Origin: Quercus robur | Taxonomy: Eukaryota; Streptophyta; Magnoliopsida; Fagales; Fagaceae | Direction of reading: 5' to 3' | Length of the DNA stretch: 64,000 nt | Assembly (NCBI RefSeq): GCF_932294415.1 | Contig: NC_065535.1 | Span: 29,342,782-29,406,781 of the forward strand | Part shown: piece by piece, positions 31,605 through 42,264 of the stretch | How the letters are laid out: each line of letters starts with the position of its first letter | How positions within the stretch are numbered: position 1 is the first letter of the stretch | Translations under genes and position numbers: made by a program | The notes under the pieces: generated by a model | Databases searched by the model: none | Seen by the model: only the letters and a program-made list of their open reading frames with translations | What the model was told of the DNA's origin: nothing

Positions 31605-31696
31605 TTAAGTAGTCACGAACATAGTTGACATGATAATTAACATCAATAAATACAAGTAATTTAACATACGAATATGACAGATTTAAAAAGTAATAT

Positions 31697-31867
31697 AAAA
31701 TTTTGACCACCGCACACCCTTGGTGTAGTAGTTACTCCACAAGTATAAATGCTTGTGAGGTATAGAGGGCAAGAGCCGAGATTCAAGTCTCTAGGGGGAA
31801 GTTTCATACATATATACACTTAGATTGGATTAGAGTAGAAATTTTATCTTATATAAAATTAAAAAAA
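31697..31867 (+). mobile_element. tRNA-derived SINE
   Basis: About 170 bp with a box A-like TGGTGTAGTAGTTACTCC, box B-like GATTCAAGTCT (31780-31790) and a poly(A) tail. It is flanked by the 12-bp duplication AAAAAGTAATAT (31685-31696 and 31868-31879). Pol III promoter plus tail plus long target duplication define a SINE; the family was not assigned. Confidence 0.75.
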
Positions 31868-31878
31868 AAAAAGTAATA

Positions 31879-32234
31879 TTCCTTCCATCTCAGTTTATTT
31901 GTCCTCTATTCTATTTTGGAATGTCCTAAAATATTGTCCATTTCTAAAAATAAAAGTCATTAATTTACTAACGTTCCTATTATACCCCTACTTTATTTTC
32001 AAAACTATTTGAAAAGAAAACTAACAAATATTTAAAAAATCAATCTAATTGGGGCATCTTTTTAGTTACCTCATTAAGAATAACTCTTTTTTTAAAAAAA
32101 AAAAAAACTAATAAGTTTATTTAAGGATAGTTTTGTAAACTTATGCATTTTTATAAAACAAACAAGACAATAAATGATATTTCCTTAAAAAGTTTGACTT
32201 TTCAAACAGGACAAACAAATTGGGACGGAGGGAA
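31879..32234. mobile_element. Stowaway-like (Tc1/mariner) MITE
   Basis: Terminal inverted repeats TTCCTTCCATCTCAGTTT (left) and AATTTGGGACGGAGGGAA-type (right; reverse complement TTCCCTCCGTCCCAATTT) are flanked by TA. This CTCCCTCCGTCCC terminus is typical of plant Stowaway elements. It inserted in or beside the SINE's right target duplication. Confidence 0.75.
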
Positions 32235-32837
32235 TATAAAAATGTGAGATAATATATTAGGTGGCATGTATTTATTAGGGTGTACTGGGTTACCTATACT
32301 CCATAGTTGATGTCATATTAAATATGCAAAATCACAATATGCCATATTAGCAAGAGTCCATATTTGGTAAATATGATGTGTAAAAGTAGAATAAGCAGGT
32401 CAACTCATGTGACCTGTAAATGACACAGGTGTAAAAGTAAAAGCAGCATAACAAAACACACAACATGGTAACCCAAGGAAAACTAATGGAGTAACTTGTC
32501 CCAAAGTAAAAATCATTGGGGGGAACTTTCTTAATGAATGAAATCCACTATAGCATGAAATGTTACTACAATTTTAGGAAAAACATTTTCCTAGACTTTA
32601 CACCACATAGACGCAGAGATAACCTTTCACTACACTAGAACGTCTAAAGTTTTCAATTCTATTGAATGCCTTTATGGATGATGCACTCATGATCATGACT
32701 ATAACCTTCGACTGACTTCATGAACTTCTTGAAGTTTTTCTTCACAGTAGCAAGTTTGTGGTAATGCTATGACTTCAGCTTTTTCAAATATACTTGAAAC
32801 TCTCCAGCATGATGAATTCAAACAAATATTGGTAATA
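32235..32837. other. Unclassified flank, perhaps older retrotransposon DNA
   Basis: No gene is seen. The sequence joined across the Copia insertion (32600-32842 with 38041-38340) has an LTR-like look, but no ends were found. Confidence 0.35.
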
Positions 32838-32842
32838 CAACT

Positions 32843-33408
32843 TGTTGGTGCAAACATAATAATAATGGAAATAACACAACGAGAAACTGAATAATACTTC
32901 TTTATATTATTAATGTAAAGAAAGAAATTACACAACACTATTTGGACTGAGGCGCGGCACTCGCTCTCTTTGAGGAGATTCAAGTCCTTGGTTGGCTAAA
33001 CTTTGTAACCAGTGCAGACCTTCTCTGACTCGTCTCCCCCAGGATACAACAGCCCAACAAGTGTCGTATGGCTAAAACAACATCTGCACAAAGTGTTCAA
33101 GTCCAAAGCTCCACTAGAAAGAACACCCTTCTTTGCAAGTAGGAGGATCCAAGAGGCTGATTTATTTCCAATTTTGATACCTCCACCCTTCACCTCCCCC
33201 TTGCGCACGTATCTAGCCCAATGTCTGAGACAATTCATGTTAGCCCATTAATCACCACAATTAAAAAGAATAAAATAGTCTCTCTCCTTTTCAATGTGGG
33301 ATTAAACATTTTCACTAACTCCTCATCTTCCATATTCACTCCCACATCTTTACATTTATGTTGTAACATTTATTCATTTTAATTATTTAATATTAAAATG
33401 CTCCAACA
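32843..33408 (-). repeat. 3' LTR of the Copia element
   Basis: 566 bp, ends TG...CA on both strands. On the minus strand it starts TGTTGGAGCATTTTAATA after a purine-rich AATGAGTGAGGAAT polypurine tract (33409-33422). Confidence 0.85.
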
Positions 33409-33984
33409 ATTCCTCACTCATTTTAATATTAAATTTTAGTTAAAGAGAGATTACCAGGCAAAGACGAGTTACTATGCATTATGAAGGTATGCTCTACATT
33501 GAACCTTCACTTAGTAAAACAGGGATCTTAACTCCAGAGTTGTAGTGGTCTCCGACTTGAACTAGGACTGCTTTAGGAAAATTAAGCGTCACTGCTTACA
33601 CATAACAATTCAGGTGTTGACATGAGCTTTTATAGCTAGCACTTTACGACCGTGTGCTAATCCCGATTTCATGAGTGTATTTGAGATTAAGTCCAAATCT
33701 CATAGGGAGCAGCCCCACCCCCACACTCAGGTGCTCCTGTAATTCTGACACCCCACTCATACGAGCTACAAATTTCATTAAGAGTTTTTTACTCAACCTC
33801 TCCACATTACATGATAAATGCACTTACATCATAGGGATGAACAATTAAAAAATTATTTACAGAAATAAATAATTAAAAAATAAATAAATTGTACATTTCT
33901 TACGACCATCGTATGATTCGTTTTTCCCATTGAACCAAATTCTCAGGATCTCTGGTCCTTAGGTTGGGTATCCTCATACATGGC

Positions 33985-34329
33985 TTATGATTCTATGGAC
34001 TTTAGTCCCATCCCCCTCGATGTATTCCAGACTCTATCTTTTACCAAGACCTTGGTAAATGGATCTGCAAGATTATCATTAGATTTAATATAATCCACAG
34101 TTATGATGCCACTACTCAGATAAGATTGCACGGTATTGTGCTTTCTTCTTATAGGTCTGGATTTACCGTTGTAGTAACAGTTTTTAACTCTACCAATTGC
34201 GGCAATGCTATCACAATAAATTAATATAAGTGGAATTGGCTTTTCCCAAAGTGGAATTTCATATAACAAATCTCTAAACCAATTTGCCTCTTTACTAGCT
34301 GAAGCTAATGCTATTAATTCAGCTTCCAT
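33985..34329 (-). pseudogene. Copia RNase H
   Basis: A 114-residue frame with the Copia RNase H pattern: MEAELIALASASKEANWFRD (active-site Glu), IYCDSIAAI (active-site Asp), KSRPIRRKHNTV and IKSNDNLADPFTK. The enzyme removes RNA from the RNA-DNA hybrid during reverse transcription. It is the C-terminal end of the polyprotein. The frame stops at 33985, about 580 bp before the 3' LTR. A stop or shift separates it from the RT frame (34330-34480), where the first RNase H strand should lie. Confidence 0.85.
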
Positions 34330-34480
34330 TGTTGAATTAGCAATTATTGTTTACTTTTTAGATTTCCAACAAATAGCACCACTATCTAAGGTAAAAATAT
34401 AACCAATACTAGAGAGAGAATCACCTGACAAAGTATTCCAATCGACGTCACTAAAAGCTTCAATCACAACAGTGTACTTT

Positions 34481-35424
34481 TTATAAAATAAGCCATAGTT
34501 TTTTGGTACCAATTAAATATCTCATGACTCGCTCAATAGCTAGCCAATGATCTTTACTAGGCTTGCTAGTAAATCTACTTAGCACTCCTATTGCATATAC
34601 AATGTCAGGTCTAGTACAATCAGTAGCATAATGCAAACTACCAATGATGCTAGCATAGTCCTTTTGATTAAAAATCTCATCATCATTATTCACAGGAAAT
34701 AAATGAACACTAGAATCAAAAGGAGTAGCTACACTTTTGTGATCATGAAAATTATATTTTCTCAATATTTTCTCAACATAATGTGATTGATCAAGAAATA
34801 TTCTATCACATGCTTTTGTAATTTTCATGCCTAAAATAAAATTAGCCTCACCAAGATCTTTCATATCAAAATGGCTTTTAAGCATATTTTTTTTATCTCA
34901 TTTATAACATGCATATTTGAGCCAAAAATCAACATATCATCCACATAGAGGCTAATAATAACATGTATATTATTCTATGATTTAGAATAAATACATTTAT
35001 CACATTCATTTGATTTATAACCATTCTCAATTATGCAGGAATCAAACTTTTCATGCCATTGCTTAGGTGCTTGTTTTAAACCATATAGGGATTTAGTTAG
35101 CTTACATACCTTGCTTTCTTGTCCAGGCTCTACAAAGCCTTCGGGTTGATCCATATAAATCTCTTCATCTAGGTCCCCATTTAGAAAAGCAGTTTTTACA
35201 TCCATTTGATGAATTTTCAAATCAATAATTGCAGCAATAGCAATTAACAATTTAATAGATGTAATTCTTGTTACCGGAGAAAATGTATTAAAGAAATCAA
35301 GTTCAAATTTTTGTTTAAAGCCTTTTGCAACAAGTATAGCTTTAAACTTATCTATTGATCCATCCGGTTTCAACTTTTTTCTAAGGACCCATTTAGAACC
35401 TATAGATCTTCCACATTTCATCAT
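34481..35424 (-). pseudogene. Copia reverse transcriptase, split by a stop
   Basis: Two in-phase stretches carry the RT. 35424-34975 holds GSKWVLRKKLKPDGSIDKFK, AKGFKQK, FSPVTRITSIKLLIAIAA, QMDVKTAFLNGDLDEEIYM and KSLYGLKQAPKQWHEKF. 34885-34481 holds MLKSHFDMKDLGEANFILGM and YASIIGSLHYATDCTRPDI. Between them an in-frame TAG lies just before the catalytic LYVDDMLIFG box, which remains readable. All core motifs are thus present, and one nonsense change is the main lesion. RT copies genomic RNA into DNA in the virus-like particle. Confidence 0.88.
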
Positions 35425-35472
35425 TTACAACCTCTTTCCAAAATATAGCATCAGGTGATGTTAAAGCCTCTT

Positions 35473-36492
35473 TTAAATTTGGGGATTTTCCTCAATGCTA
35501 AAAACATAATAATCAGGACCAAAATCCTTTTCAACCCTAGCTCTTTTACTTCTTCTAGGTTTCATTTCAAAATTTTCTTGATTTTGTAAATGTGATGTAG
35601 AAGAACTAGGTTGTGACAAAATATTTTCTTCACCCCCACTATTTTTCAATTTAAAAGGAAATTTTTTTTCATGAAAAATTGCATCACCAAATTCAAAAAT
35701 TATTTTGTTTTCAAGATCAAAAATTCTATAGGCTGCACTATTAATCGCATAACCAAGAAAAGCACAAGTAATAGCTCTTATACCTAATTTAGGCATTTTA
35801 AGATCAGTAAGCCTTACATAAGCAAGACAACCCCATACTTTCAAATATCCCAAATTTGGTTTATGTCCTTTCCACATCTCAAAAGGTGTGGTGTGTGATT
35901 TTTTATGTAGCACCCTATTCAAAACATGACATGTAGTTAAAATAGCTTCACCCCAAAAATGTAAAGGTGCACCAGATTCAATTAACATAGCATTTGTTAA
36001 CTCAATTAAAATTCTATTTTTTCTTTCAGCCACACCATTAGAAGCAGGTGAATATGGTGCAGTAGTTTCATGGATAATTCCCAAATACTGAACAAATGAG
36101 TTAAATGTACTTGATTCATACTCACATCCTCTATCACTTCTTATTCTTTTTATTTTTCTACCGAATTGATTTTCAACTTCTTTTAAAAAATCTTGAAATT
36201 TTTCAAAAGCACCACTTTTATTTTTCAACAAATAAATAGTTGTATATTTTGAGAAATCATCAATAAAAGTGATAATATATCTATTTCCTCCACGAGTTAA
36301 AATTCCCTCAAATTCACATAAATCGGAGTGAATTAACTCAAACAATTCAGTATTTCTTACAACATTTTTATGAGGCCTTTTTGTAATCTTAGCTTGAATA
36401 CAAGTTTCACATTTTTCAAAATCTTTTGACGGTCTTGGAATTAAACCTAAACTACTCATGACTCTCACATATCTACTATTTATATGACACAA
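35473..36492 (-). pseudogene. Copia integrase with GAG_pre-integrase zinc finger
   Basis: A 339-residue open frame. The N-terminus has part of the HHCC zinc finger (CHINSRYVRVMSSLG, CETCIQAK). The catalytic triad is readable: Asp in HSDLCEF, Asp in RSDRGCEYES and Glu in NGVAERKNR. The C-terminus has the Copia block PFEMWKGHKPNLGYLKVWGC, then an acidic linker. Integrase inserts the cDNA. Upstream, INF-stop-HVHLCH shows that a Trp codon of the usual WHARLGH pattern is now a stop, so this frame is cut off from the protease side. Confidence 0.88.
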
Positions 36493-36501
36493 ATGAACAT
36501 G

Positions 36502-37070
36502 TCAAAAATTAATAGAAGAAAGCATATAAACTAAACTGGTAGATGTTTTATTATTCTCAACATTCAATTTAAACATTCCATCACAAGCATAACCCTTACC
36601 CAAAAATAATCCATTTTTAGTGATCACATAATTATCAGATTCCATAGTTTGCTTGAAGTCAGCCTTGTTAAGTAAAAAACTTGACATCAAATTCTTCCTC
36701 ATGGACGGAGTGTAAAGAACATCTTTCAATGTTAGCACGCGTCTAGAAGTGAATTTCAATTCAACATCACCACTCCCAAGAACCTTGGTTTTCCTAGAGT
36801 CACCAAGCATAACAGTTTTTTATTCTTCAAAAGGAGTGTACAACTTAAACCAATTTTTATCATAGCAGACGTGCTTATTAGCACCAGAATCTGCCCACCA
36901 CCCTTCAACATATTGTACCATATTGATGTCTGTAATCATAGCTACTAAAGGCTTTTTGGTTATGTTAGCCTGCGGGACAGATTCACGTTTCCGAAATTTG
37001 CAAAATCGAGCAATATGCCCACTCTTGCCACAGACAAAACAGGATCTATTAAATTGATCTTGTGAAGGGG
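36502..37070 (-). pseudogene. Copia gag zinc knuckle and protease
   Basis: The minus strand reads [14 protein letters not shown] (CCHC knuckle, about 37046-37005), then [12 protein letters not shown] with the DSGA aspartic protease motif (about 36905-36870). After an in-frame TAA the frame at 36810-36502 continues MLGDSRKTKVLGSGDVELKF and LKDVLYTPSMRKNLMS. The protease would cleave the polyprotein. It is broken by that stop and by the stop at the start of the integrase. Confidence 0.8.
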
Positions 37071-37113
37071 GTCCTTAATTCTTATTGTAATTTTTATTCG
37101 GGTTTCCCCTTCC

Positions 37114-37800
37114 TTAAGGTCTATTATTATTTTCAAAGGCTCTCTTTTTAGGTTTCAATTGATTATTTCTAGGAAAATGATTTTTGGGCATATTATTATT
37201 GGCTAAAATAAGGTTTACCTTTGTGGTGGAATTACCATTGCTCTCTTGTGTCATGAGTGCATCTTGTCCTCTAACCTTCTCCTCCGCACGAATGCGTGTG
37301 ATCAAAGTCTCCAAGGATGTCTCATTTTGTTTGTGCCGCAAAGTCTTTTGGAACTCCCTCCAAGATTGTGGTAGTTTATCAATTATGCCAGCTACCACCA
37401 AATTGTCTCTAATCTTTATGCCTTCGAATCTCAATTCTGCCACTATCATTTGGAAGTCTTGTGCTTGATCCACCACCGATTTTTCATCCACCATTTGGTA
37501 ACGGAAAAATCTGCTAACAGCATACTTCTTTGCACCTGCCTCCTTGGTATCATACTTGCTTTGTAAAGCTTTCCAAATTTTCTTAGCAGAATTATAAGTT
37601 TTATCATAATAATCATAGAAATGATCGGTAAGACAATTCAAAAGATAACAGCAACAATTATATTTATCCTTTGTATACTTATCTATTTTTTCTTGATGGA
37701 GACTATTCTTCCTCACTCATCTCATCGGTAGGAACTTTTGATGGATTCTTGTCAATGAGGATGTAGGAGACTTTGAGAAGACTCAAGTAGAAGAGGACCT
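37114..37800 (-). pseudogene. Copia gag, N-terminally deleted and frameshifted
   Basis: The long frame 37716-37114 contains [60 protein letters not shown] and [18 protein letters not shown], the UBN2-type coat-protein core. Another frame upstream (about 37800-37712) still reads [20 protein letters not shown], the preceding gag segment, so a shift lies near 37712. The gag start itself is gone: KFKRW is fused directly to LTR sequence at the shared bases CTTCACCTC (plus strand, about 37820). Confidence 0.82.
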
Positions 37801-37819
37801 TTCCTTTCCACCTCTTGAA

Positions 37820-38040
37820 CTTCACCTCTCCCTTGCGCACGTATCTAGTCCAATGTCTGAGACAATTCATGTTAGCCCATTAATCACCACAATTAAAAAG
37901 AATAAAATAGTCTCTCTCTTTTTCAATGTGGGATTAAACATTTTCACTAACTCCTCATCTTCCATATTCACTCCCACATATTTACATTTATGTTGTAACA
38001 TTTATTCATTTTAATTATTTAATATTAAAATGCTCCAACA
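37820..38040 (-). repeat. Remnant of the 5' LTR of the Copia element
   Basis: 221 bp matching 33188-33408 nearly base for base, then an abrupt switch to gag. It keeps the outer (U3) end and has lost the inner part. Confidence 0.88.
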
Positions 38041-38045
38041 CAACT

Positions 38046-39300
38046 CTAGTCGCACAAATGGAGCTTTTATCTCTCTTAAAAACCTTATAAGGATGACGTA
38101 TAATGTCCCTTTTATAATGCAACAAACAGAGCTCAAATTGGACTTAAAACAAACAAGTTGTTGAGCTTTTTGTATTGATGAATGTTTGTTGTCTTTTTGG
38201 TACCAAGTGGATTCAAGCCTAGAGTCAAGGAAACAAAAACCTTAAGGTCCGATTGATCCATAGGAATCAAGGCTGGAAAGTGCAAACGAGCTAGTATCAA
38301 GGTTGGAGTCAAGGTCACTAACACCTAGCTTTTCTTACACAACTCTTGAGTAGTTTCTGTCACTTCAACTAGATCTTTAATTACCATTTTTAGACACAAC
38401 AAAACTCACAATTTGACAAAATTTTCCAATACTAAAAAATAAAGACCTAATAGCCTCTAAACCATTCTATGAACGCTTGCAATTTATCCTCTTTCGTCAA
38501 CATCCATTCATCCAACAATAACATCGTTTTGAAAGAAAATTATAGGAAAAAAAAAAAAAAAAAAACCCTACTTTTGACTAGTTAATGACAGGAAAATTAT
38601 CTGAGTATAATATAAGGAACACATTGACATCTATATATATATATATATATACACATATATATAATTAAAGCCAAAGTTAAGAGAAAATCTAATTAGATAC
38701 CAATTAGATTTCAATTGTTGTCTAATTTTGCGTCATATATCCTATTTAAGTTTTTAAAATTTTTTATTTTAGGTGAGTTAATATTATGCAAAAGACGAAG
38801 AGTCTAATATAAATAAATATTAAAAAATCTAATAAAAAAAGTAAACTTGTGTATATAAAATAAAATAAAAGTAAAAGAGAAAGAGAGAGAGTAACACTCA
38901 TCTATAATTTAAAAAATGTGTAACTTTTACACTGAGTATAATTTGAATATATATATGTGTGTGTATAATTGTGCTGATTTTTTTTTTTTAATTGTAATGT
39001 ATACTTATGCTCGAATTATCCACTAATTGTTATAGCAGTTGAGGGTGTAAGTTATAATTTTTTTAAAAAAAAGTTGATTGAAAACACTAGTTGATCATTT
39101 AAGCTACAAGCTCTAGAAAGATATAGGAGTGTTTGGTTTATATTTTCAAACAATAATTTTCAGTTTTTAAATAATATTATACGTATTTCGATACATTTTT
39201 TCACTCATACGTAATTTTACAAATATTTTCAAATAATAATTTATAGTTTTTAAACACATATATAAAACCGCACATAAAATTCGTTTTAAAAAAGAAAAAA
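38046..39300. other. AT-rich intergenic DNA
   Basis: Poly(A) and (AT)n tracts (38550-38570, 38632-38652). 39127-39267 has GTGTTTGGTTTATATTTTC and related motifs similar to the Tourist-like MITE at 56209. No gene is seen. Confidence 0.5.
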
Positions 39301-39553
39301 ATTGCTATATGCAGTATGCACTCTGGCCCAACTTGGTGCCACTTATGTCAACGAATGCAAATTACCATTTTCGCCATTCCCCGTATGTTACAAATCTCTC
39401 CAAATCTGACCTCTCAATCTCTTTCTCTCGCGTTTCTCAAAAAAAAAAAAAAAAATCTCTTTCTCTCGCAAACCTCAATCCTGCACTTCCAAATCAGAAG
39501 CAATCCCATCATTAGAATTTCAATTCAGCAAAAAAAAAGGTAACAAACAAAAA

Positions 39554-39826
39554 ATGGGAGACGACAACAACAACAATCAGAGCATGATATCGCGAGAGAA
39601 GCTGGACCAAGCCGCCAGCTGGGTGAGCTCCACCGTCGTCTCCGCCTTCTTCTCTTCCCTCGAGCGCTTTTCCTGTGTCAACGTCGCCACCACGGACCCC
39701 GAAGACGAAGAAGAAAACGACACCAATCTACCCCAAAACGACACCCGAACCCACCTCCAAAACGACACCGTCAATGTCAATGTCAATGTCCAACAACCAA
39801 ACGACGTCACCAAGCTCCCTGTCTGA
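39554..39826 (+). CDS. Small conserved-looking plant protein of unknown function
   Basis: A 90-residue frame in a local GC-rich island. The N-terminus MGDDNNNNQSMIS is polar. Residues about 14-46 (REKLDQAASWVSSTVVSAFF, then SSLERFSCVNVAT) form an amphipathic stretch that I recall from small uncharacterised plant proteins. The rest is acidic then Asn/Val-rich (VNVNVNVQQPNDVTKLPV). There is no signal peptide; the AASWVSSTVVSAFF part is too polar to be a confident membrane helix. The start is the first ATG after a pyrimidine-rich leader with poly(A) tracts, and the context AAAATGGGA is good. The following 600 bp are AT-rich, as expected for a 3' UTR. Frames in the other phases across the same DNA are shadows. 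Function unknown. Confidence 0.6.
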   Translation: MGDDNNNNQSMISREKLDQAASWVSSTVVSAFFSSLERFSCVNVATTDPEDEEENDTNLPQNDTRTHLQNDTVNVNVNVQQPNDVTKLPV

Positions 39827-40570
39827 TTCATTCTCATCCGTCTTCTTCGGTATTCAATTCCCGCGTGCTAATGTAAAAATGTTTTAGGGTTTTTTTTTTT
39901 GTTCGTTGAATGAAATTATAAAAGCTTGCAATAGATAATTGTGCCTGAAATTATATCCATATGAATGTGTTCTTGTGTGGATAATTGAAATTTAACTTAT
40001 TTTCTGTGCATTTAATCCAATGATATAGAAAATTTTATGCTTTTTAAGCTCATTGATTATTGGGGTTTTTATTTTTGGTTTATTTTTTTAATTCATAATT
40101 GTGGTTAATGTTTGTTGAACAAATTGGGAAGCAAATCCCTAATTTTAGTGAAAAGCTTAGTCTTTTAAAAGTTTGATTATGAAAGTTTTGGGTTTTGCTT
40201 TTTATGTATTGGTGGTTTGTTTGGCTGGCATTGGCAGCATGGTTTGGAGCTCTCAAATTGAGATCAAATGGGATTCAAGGCTTCGGTTCATATTTTTTAT
40301 TCAAAACCCATTTTCATGGTGCCAAAAAGATTCAATTTTTAAGCTCCTATTGCTTGCTGTAGGCACCAGATTCGTCAAATGGGGCACTGGTGTTAAACTA
40401 GATGATTTATATTTGTGGGTCTAGAATTTTCTGACTAAGGCTTTGTTGTTGTTGTTTATTTGTGGGTCTAGAATTGTGCTATACTTGTTGTTGTTGTTGT
40501 TGTTGTATATTTGTGGGTCTAGAATACCTATTAAGTTAAAGGGATTGTTTGTGAAAGTTTAACAAGACTT
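39827..40570 (+). other. Probable 3' UTR and spacer, with a (GTT)n microsatellite
   Basis: AT-rich. TTATTTGTGGGTCTAGAATT and similar are repeated around 40410-40525, separated by GTT runs (about 40444-40505). The plus-strand frame at 40173-40424 lacks coding character. Confidence 0.4.
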
Positions 40571-40574
40571 CTAT

Positions 40575-40930
40575 AACACTAGCCATGCTATATGGTGTTG
40601 AAAGCTGCGCTATAAAATATTTTATGCGTATGAAAAGAGCATAAATGAGATGAGAATGTTAAGATGGATGAATGGAAATATAAGGAAAGATCATACAAAA
40701 TGAAGAAACTCAATTAAAAATAGGGGTGACTCATGAATGAAAAAATGAAAGAGGGGGGTGTATTTGAGATGATTTGGTCATGTGCAGAGCAATTAATGCA
40801 GTGCATTAGTGAAGAAAAATGGTTTATTCAAGTCAAGAGAATGAAAAGAATTAGAGGAAGACAAAAACGACGTGCTAATTAAGGAGGTGATATATAGTAT
40901 GATTTTGGATAGGATAGAACGACGGAAAAG
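40575..40930 (+). mobile_element. RTE-type LINE fragment, highly decayed
   Basis: In mixed frames this reads AMLYGVESCAIK, NEMRMLRWMNGNIRKDH, IGVTHE, LR-FGHVQ, VKRMKRIRGRQKRR and MILDRIERRKRIYV. These match the C-terminal end of plant RTE LINE reverse transcriptases (AEMRMLRWM, RWFGHVQRR, GRGRPK). Stops and shifts are frequent. Only this 3' piece remains. Confidence 0.75.
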
Positions 40931-40939
40931 AATATATGT

Positions 40940-42100
40940 GAATGACTTCAATTAGTTTATTGATACTGTTGCACCGGGTTTGGTTGTTTGCCTCGAGTTT
41001 TTCTCTCTCCTTTTTGCCCCTCCCCTTTTTCTTTGCTGAGAAACGTGTTTGCTTTTGTACTTTGTGTGGAACCCATATGAAGTTCCTTTTAGTGCCTTGA
41101 TGATCTTCAAGTTGCATATATGGGTTATTAGAATGCAATCCTTCATCCAAAATGAGATAAATGTTTTGATGCTTAGTAAGACTTTTATGTACATATATCT
41201 TTGATTTGGAGTTGATTATATTAAGGTTTTTATATAAAAAGTAATGGGATTAATTTTTCCTAGTTTATACGATGTCAGAGGACAGGAATGCTTACATAAT
41301 CTGTAAGTGTCACTACACGTCATCCTTCACACGAATGACTAGTATCACTAATATTCTTATTCTTCTTTAATGTATGGTGGAGGTGGTAGCAACCACTTGT
41401 CTATTTAGTTCAGCTTTCACATTTGTCCTAGCAGATGTCAAAAGTTCCGTGTTCTAGTTGCTGTAGGTGTAACAGTGTAACTGCAACTTAAAACTTATGC
41501 ATTAATTAGGAGGCTCCAGACCCTGTCTTTTTGTTTCTGAAAGAGAAAAGTAAAATAATAAAAAATTTAGAACAGAAAAGAAAACAGTTTAGGCTAATTA
41601 AGGGTGATAATATTCAATAAGTAACTCTTATTAGGATTGTCTTTTGATAATTTTTTCATGGATTAATTTGTTCTAATGACACCTAAAACTTTCTAGGATA
41701 GTTACATCAGCTCAAGACTCTTCCAGAAAGCAAAGTTTTACTTCTTGAAATATTTCTTTGGAAAAGGCAAGAAAAAAGTGCTACTTTTGAGAAACAGTAT
41801 TATGCTAATCTTTTAGTTAATTGCAGAGAATCTGCTACTCGGTGCAGTAGTTTCTAGTAAAGACTTGATTGAATCTGGTGACAGTGATAGTTGTTTGTAC
41901 TTGATGTCCGTATCAAATTCCTTCTTAGTTTATTATAATAGCAGTATGAAATAACGTAAAAATTTTCAATTACACTCTTAGATAACACAAGTTGATATCA
42001 AAGACAAATTTACTTTCCAACTGCTCTTTATAAGAAGCTTTGCTTGAGAACACCTCTGGTGATTTGTTTTTCATCTTTTACTCCTTTCTTATATTATGAT
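40940..42100. other. Intergenic DNA, nothing recognised
   Basis: AT-rich on both strands, without a protein-like frame, RNA or transposon ends that I can identify. Confidence 0.4.
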
Positions 42101-42102
42101 TA

Positions 42103-42264
42103 GTAAGTAAAGAACTTTACTAATAGAGAAAGCATGCCAGAAAATCTTTCCTTTCAGAGAATATATAGAAAACTAATCAAGAGGTAAGTAAAGAACTTTA
42201 CTAATAGAGAAAGCATGCCAGAAAATCTTTCCTTTCAGAGAATATATAGAAAACTAATCAAGAG
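42103..42264. repeat. Perfect 81-bp tandem duplication
   Basis: Units 42103-42183 and 42184-42264 appear identical, starting GTAAGTAAAGAACTTTACT and ending AACTAATCAAGAG. Complete identity points to a very recent duplication or an assembly artefact. Confidence 0.9.

Larger units (their letters stand above)
32843..38040 (-). mobile_element. Ty1/copia LTR retrotransposon, nearly complete, 5' deleted
   Basis: A minus-strand element flanked by the exact 5-bp duplication CAACT (32838-32842 and 38041-38045). The full 3' LTR (32843-33408, 566 bp, TGTTGG...CCAACA) faces a 221-bp remnant of the 5' LTR (37820-38040). The coding order on the minus strand is gag, zinc knuckle, protease, integrase, RT, RNase H; integrase before RT defines Copia. 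A few stops and a shift break the polyprotein. The deletion removed most of the 5' LTR, the primer site and the start of gag. Confidence 0.92.

Noticed and set aside
33012..33251. Frames on both strands in the Copia 3' LTR
   Set aside because: They fall within LTR sequence and have no counterpart in known LTR-encoded proteins.
40173..40424. 83-codon plus-strand frame after the 39554 gene
   Set aside because: AT-rich UTR-like DNA, no family match, poor start context and no support from splice sites.
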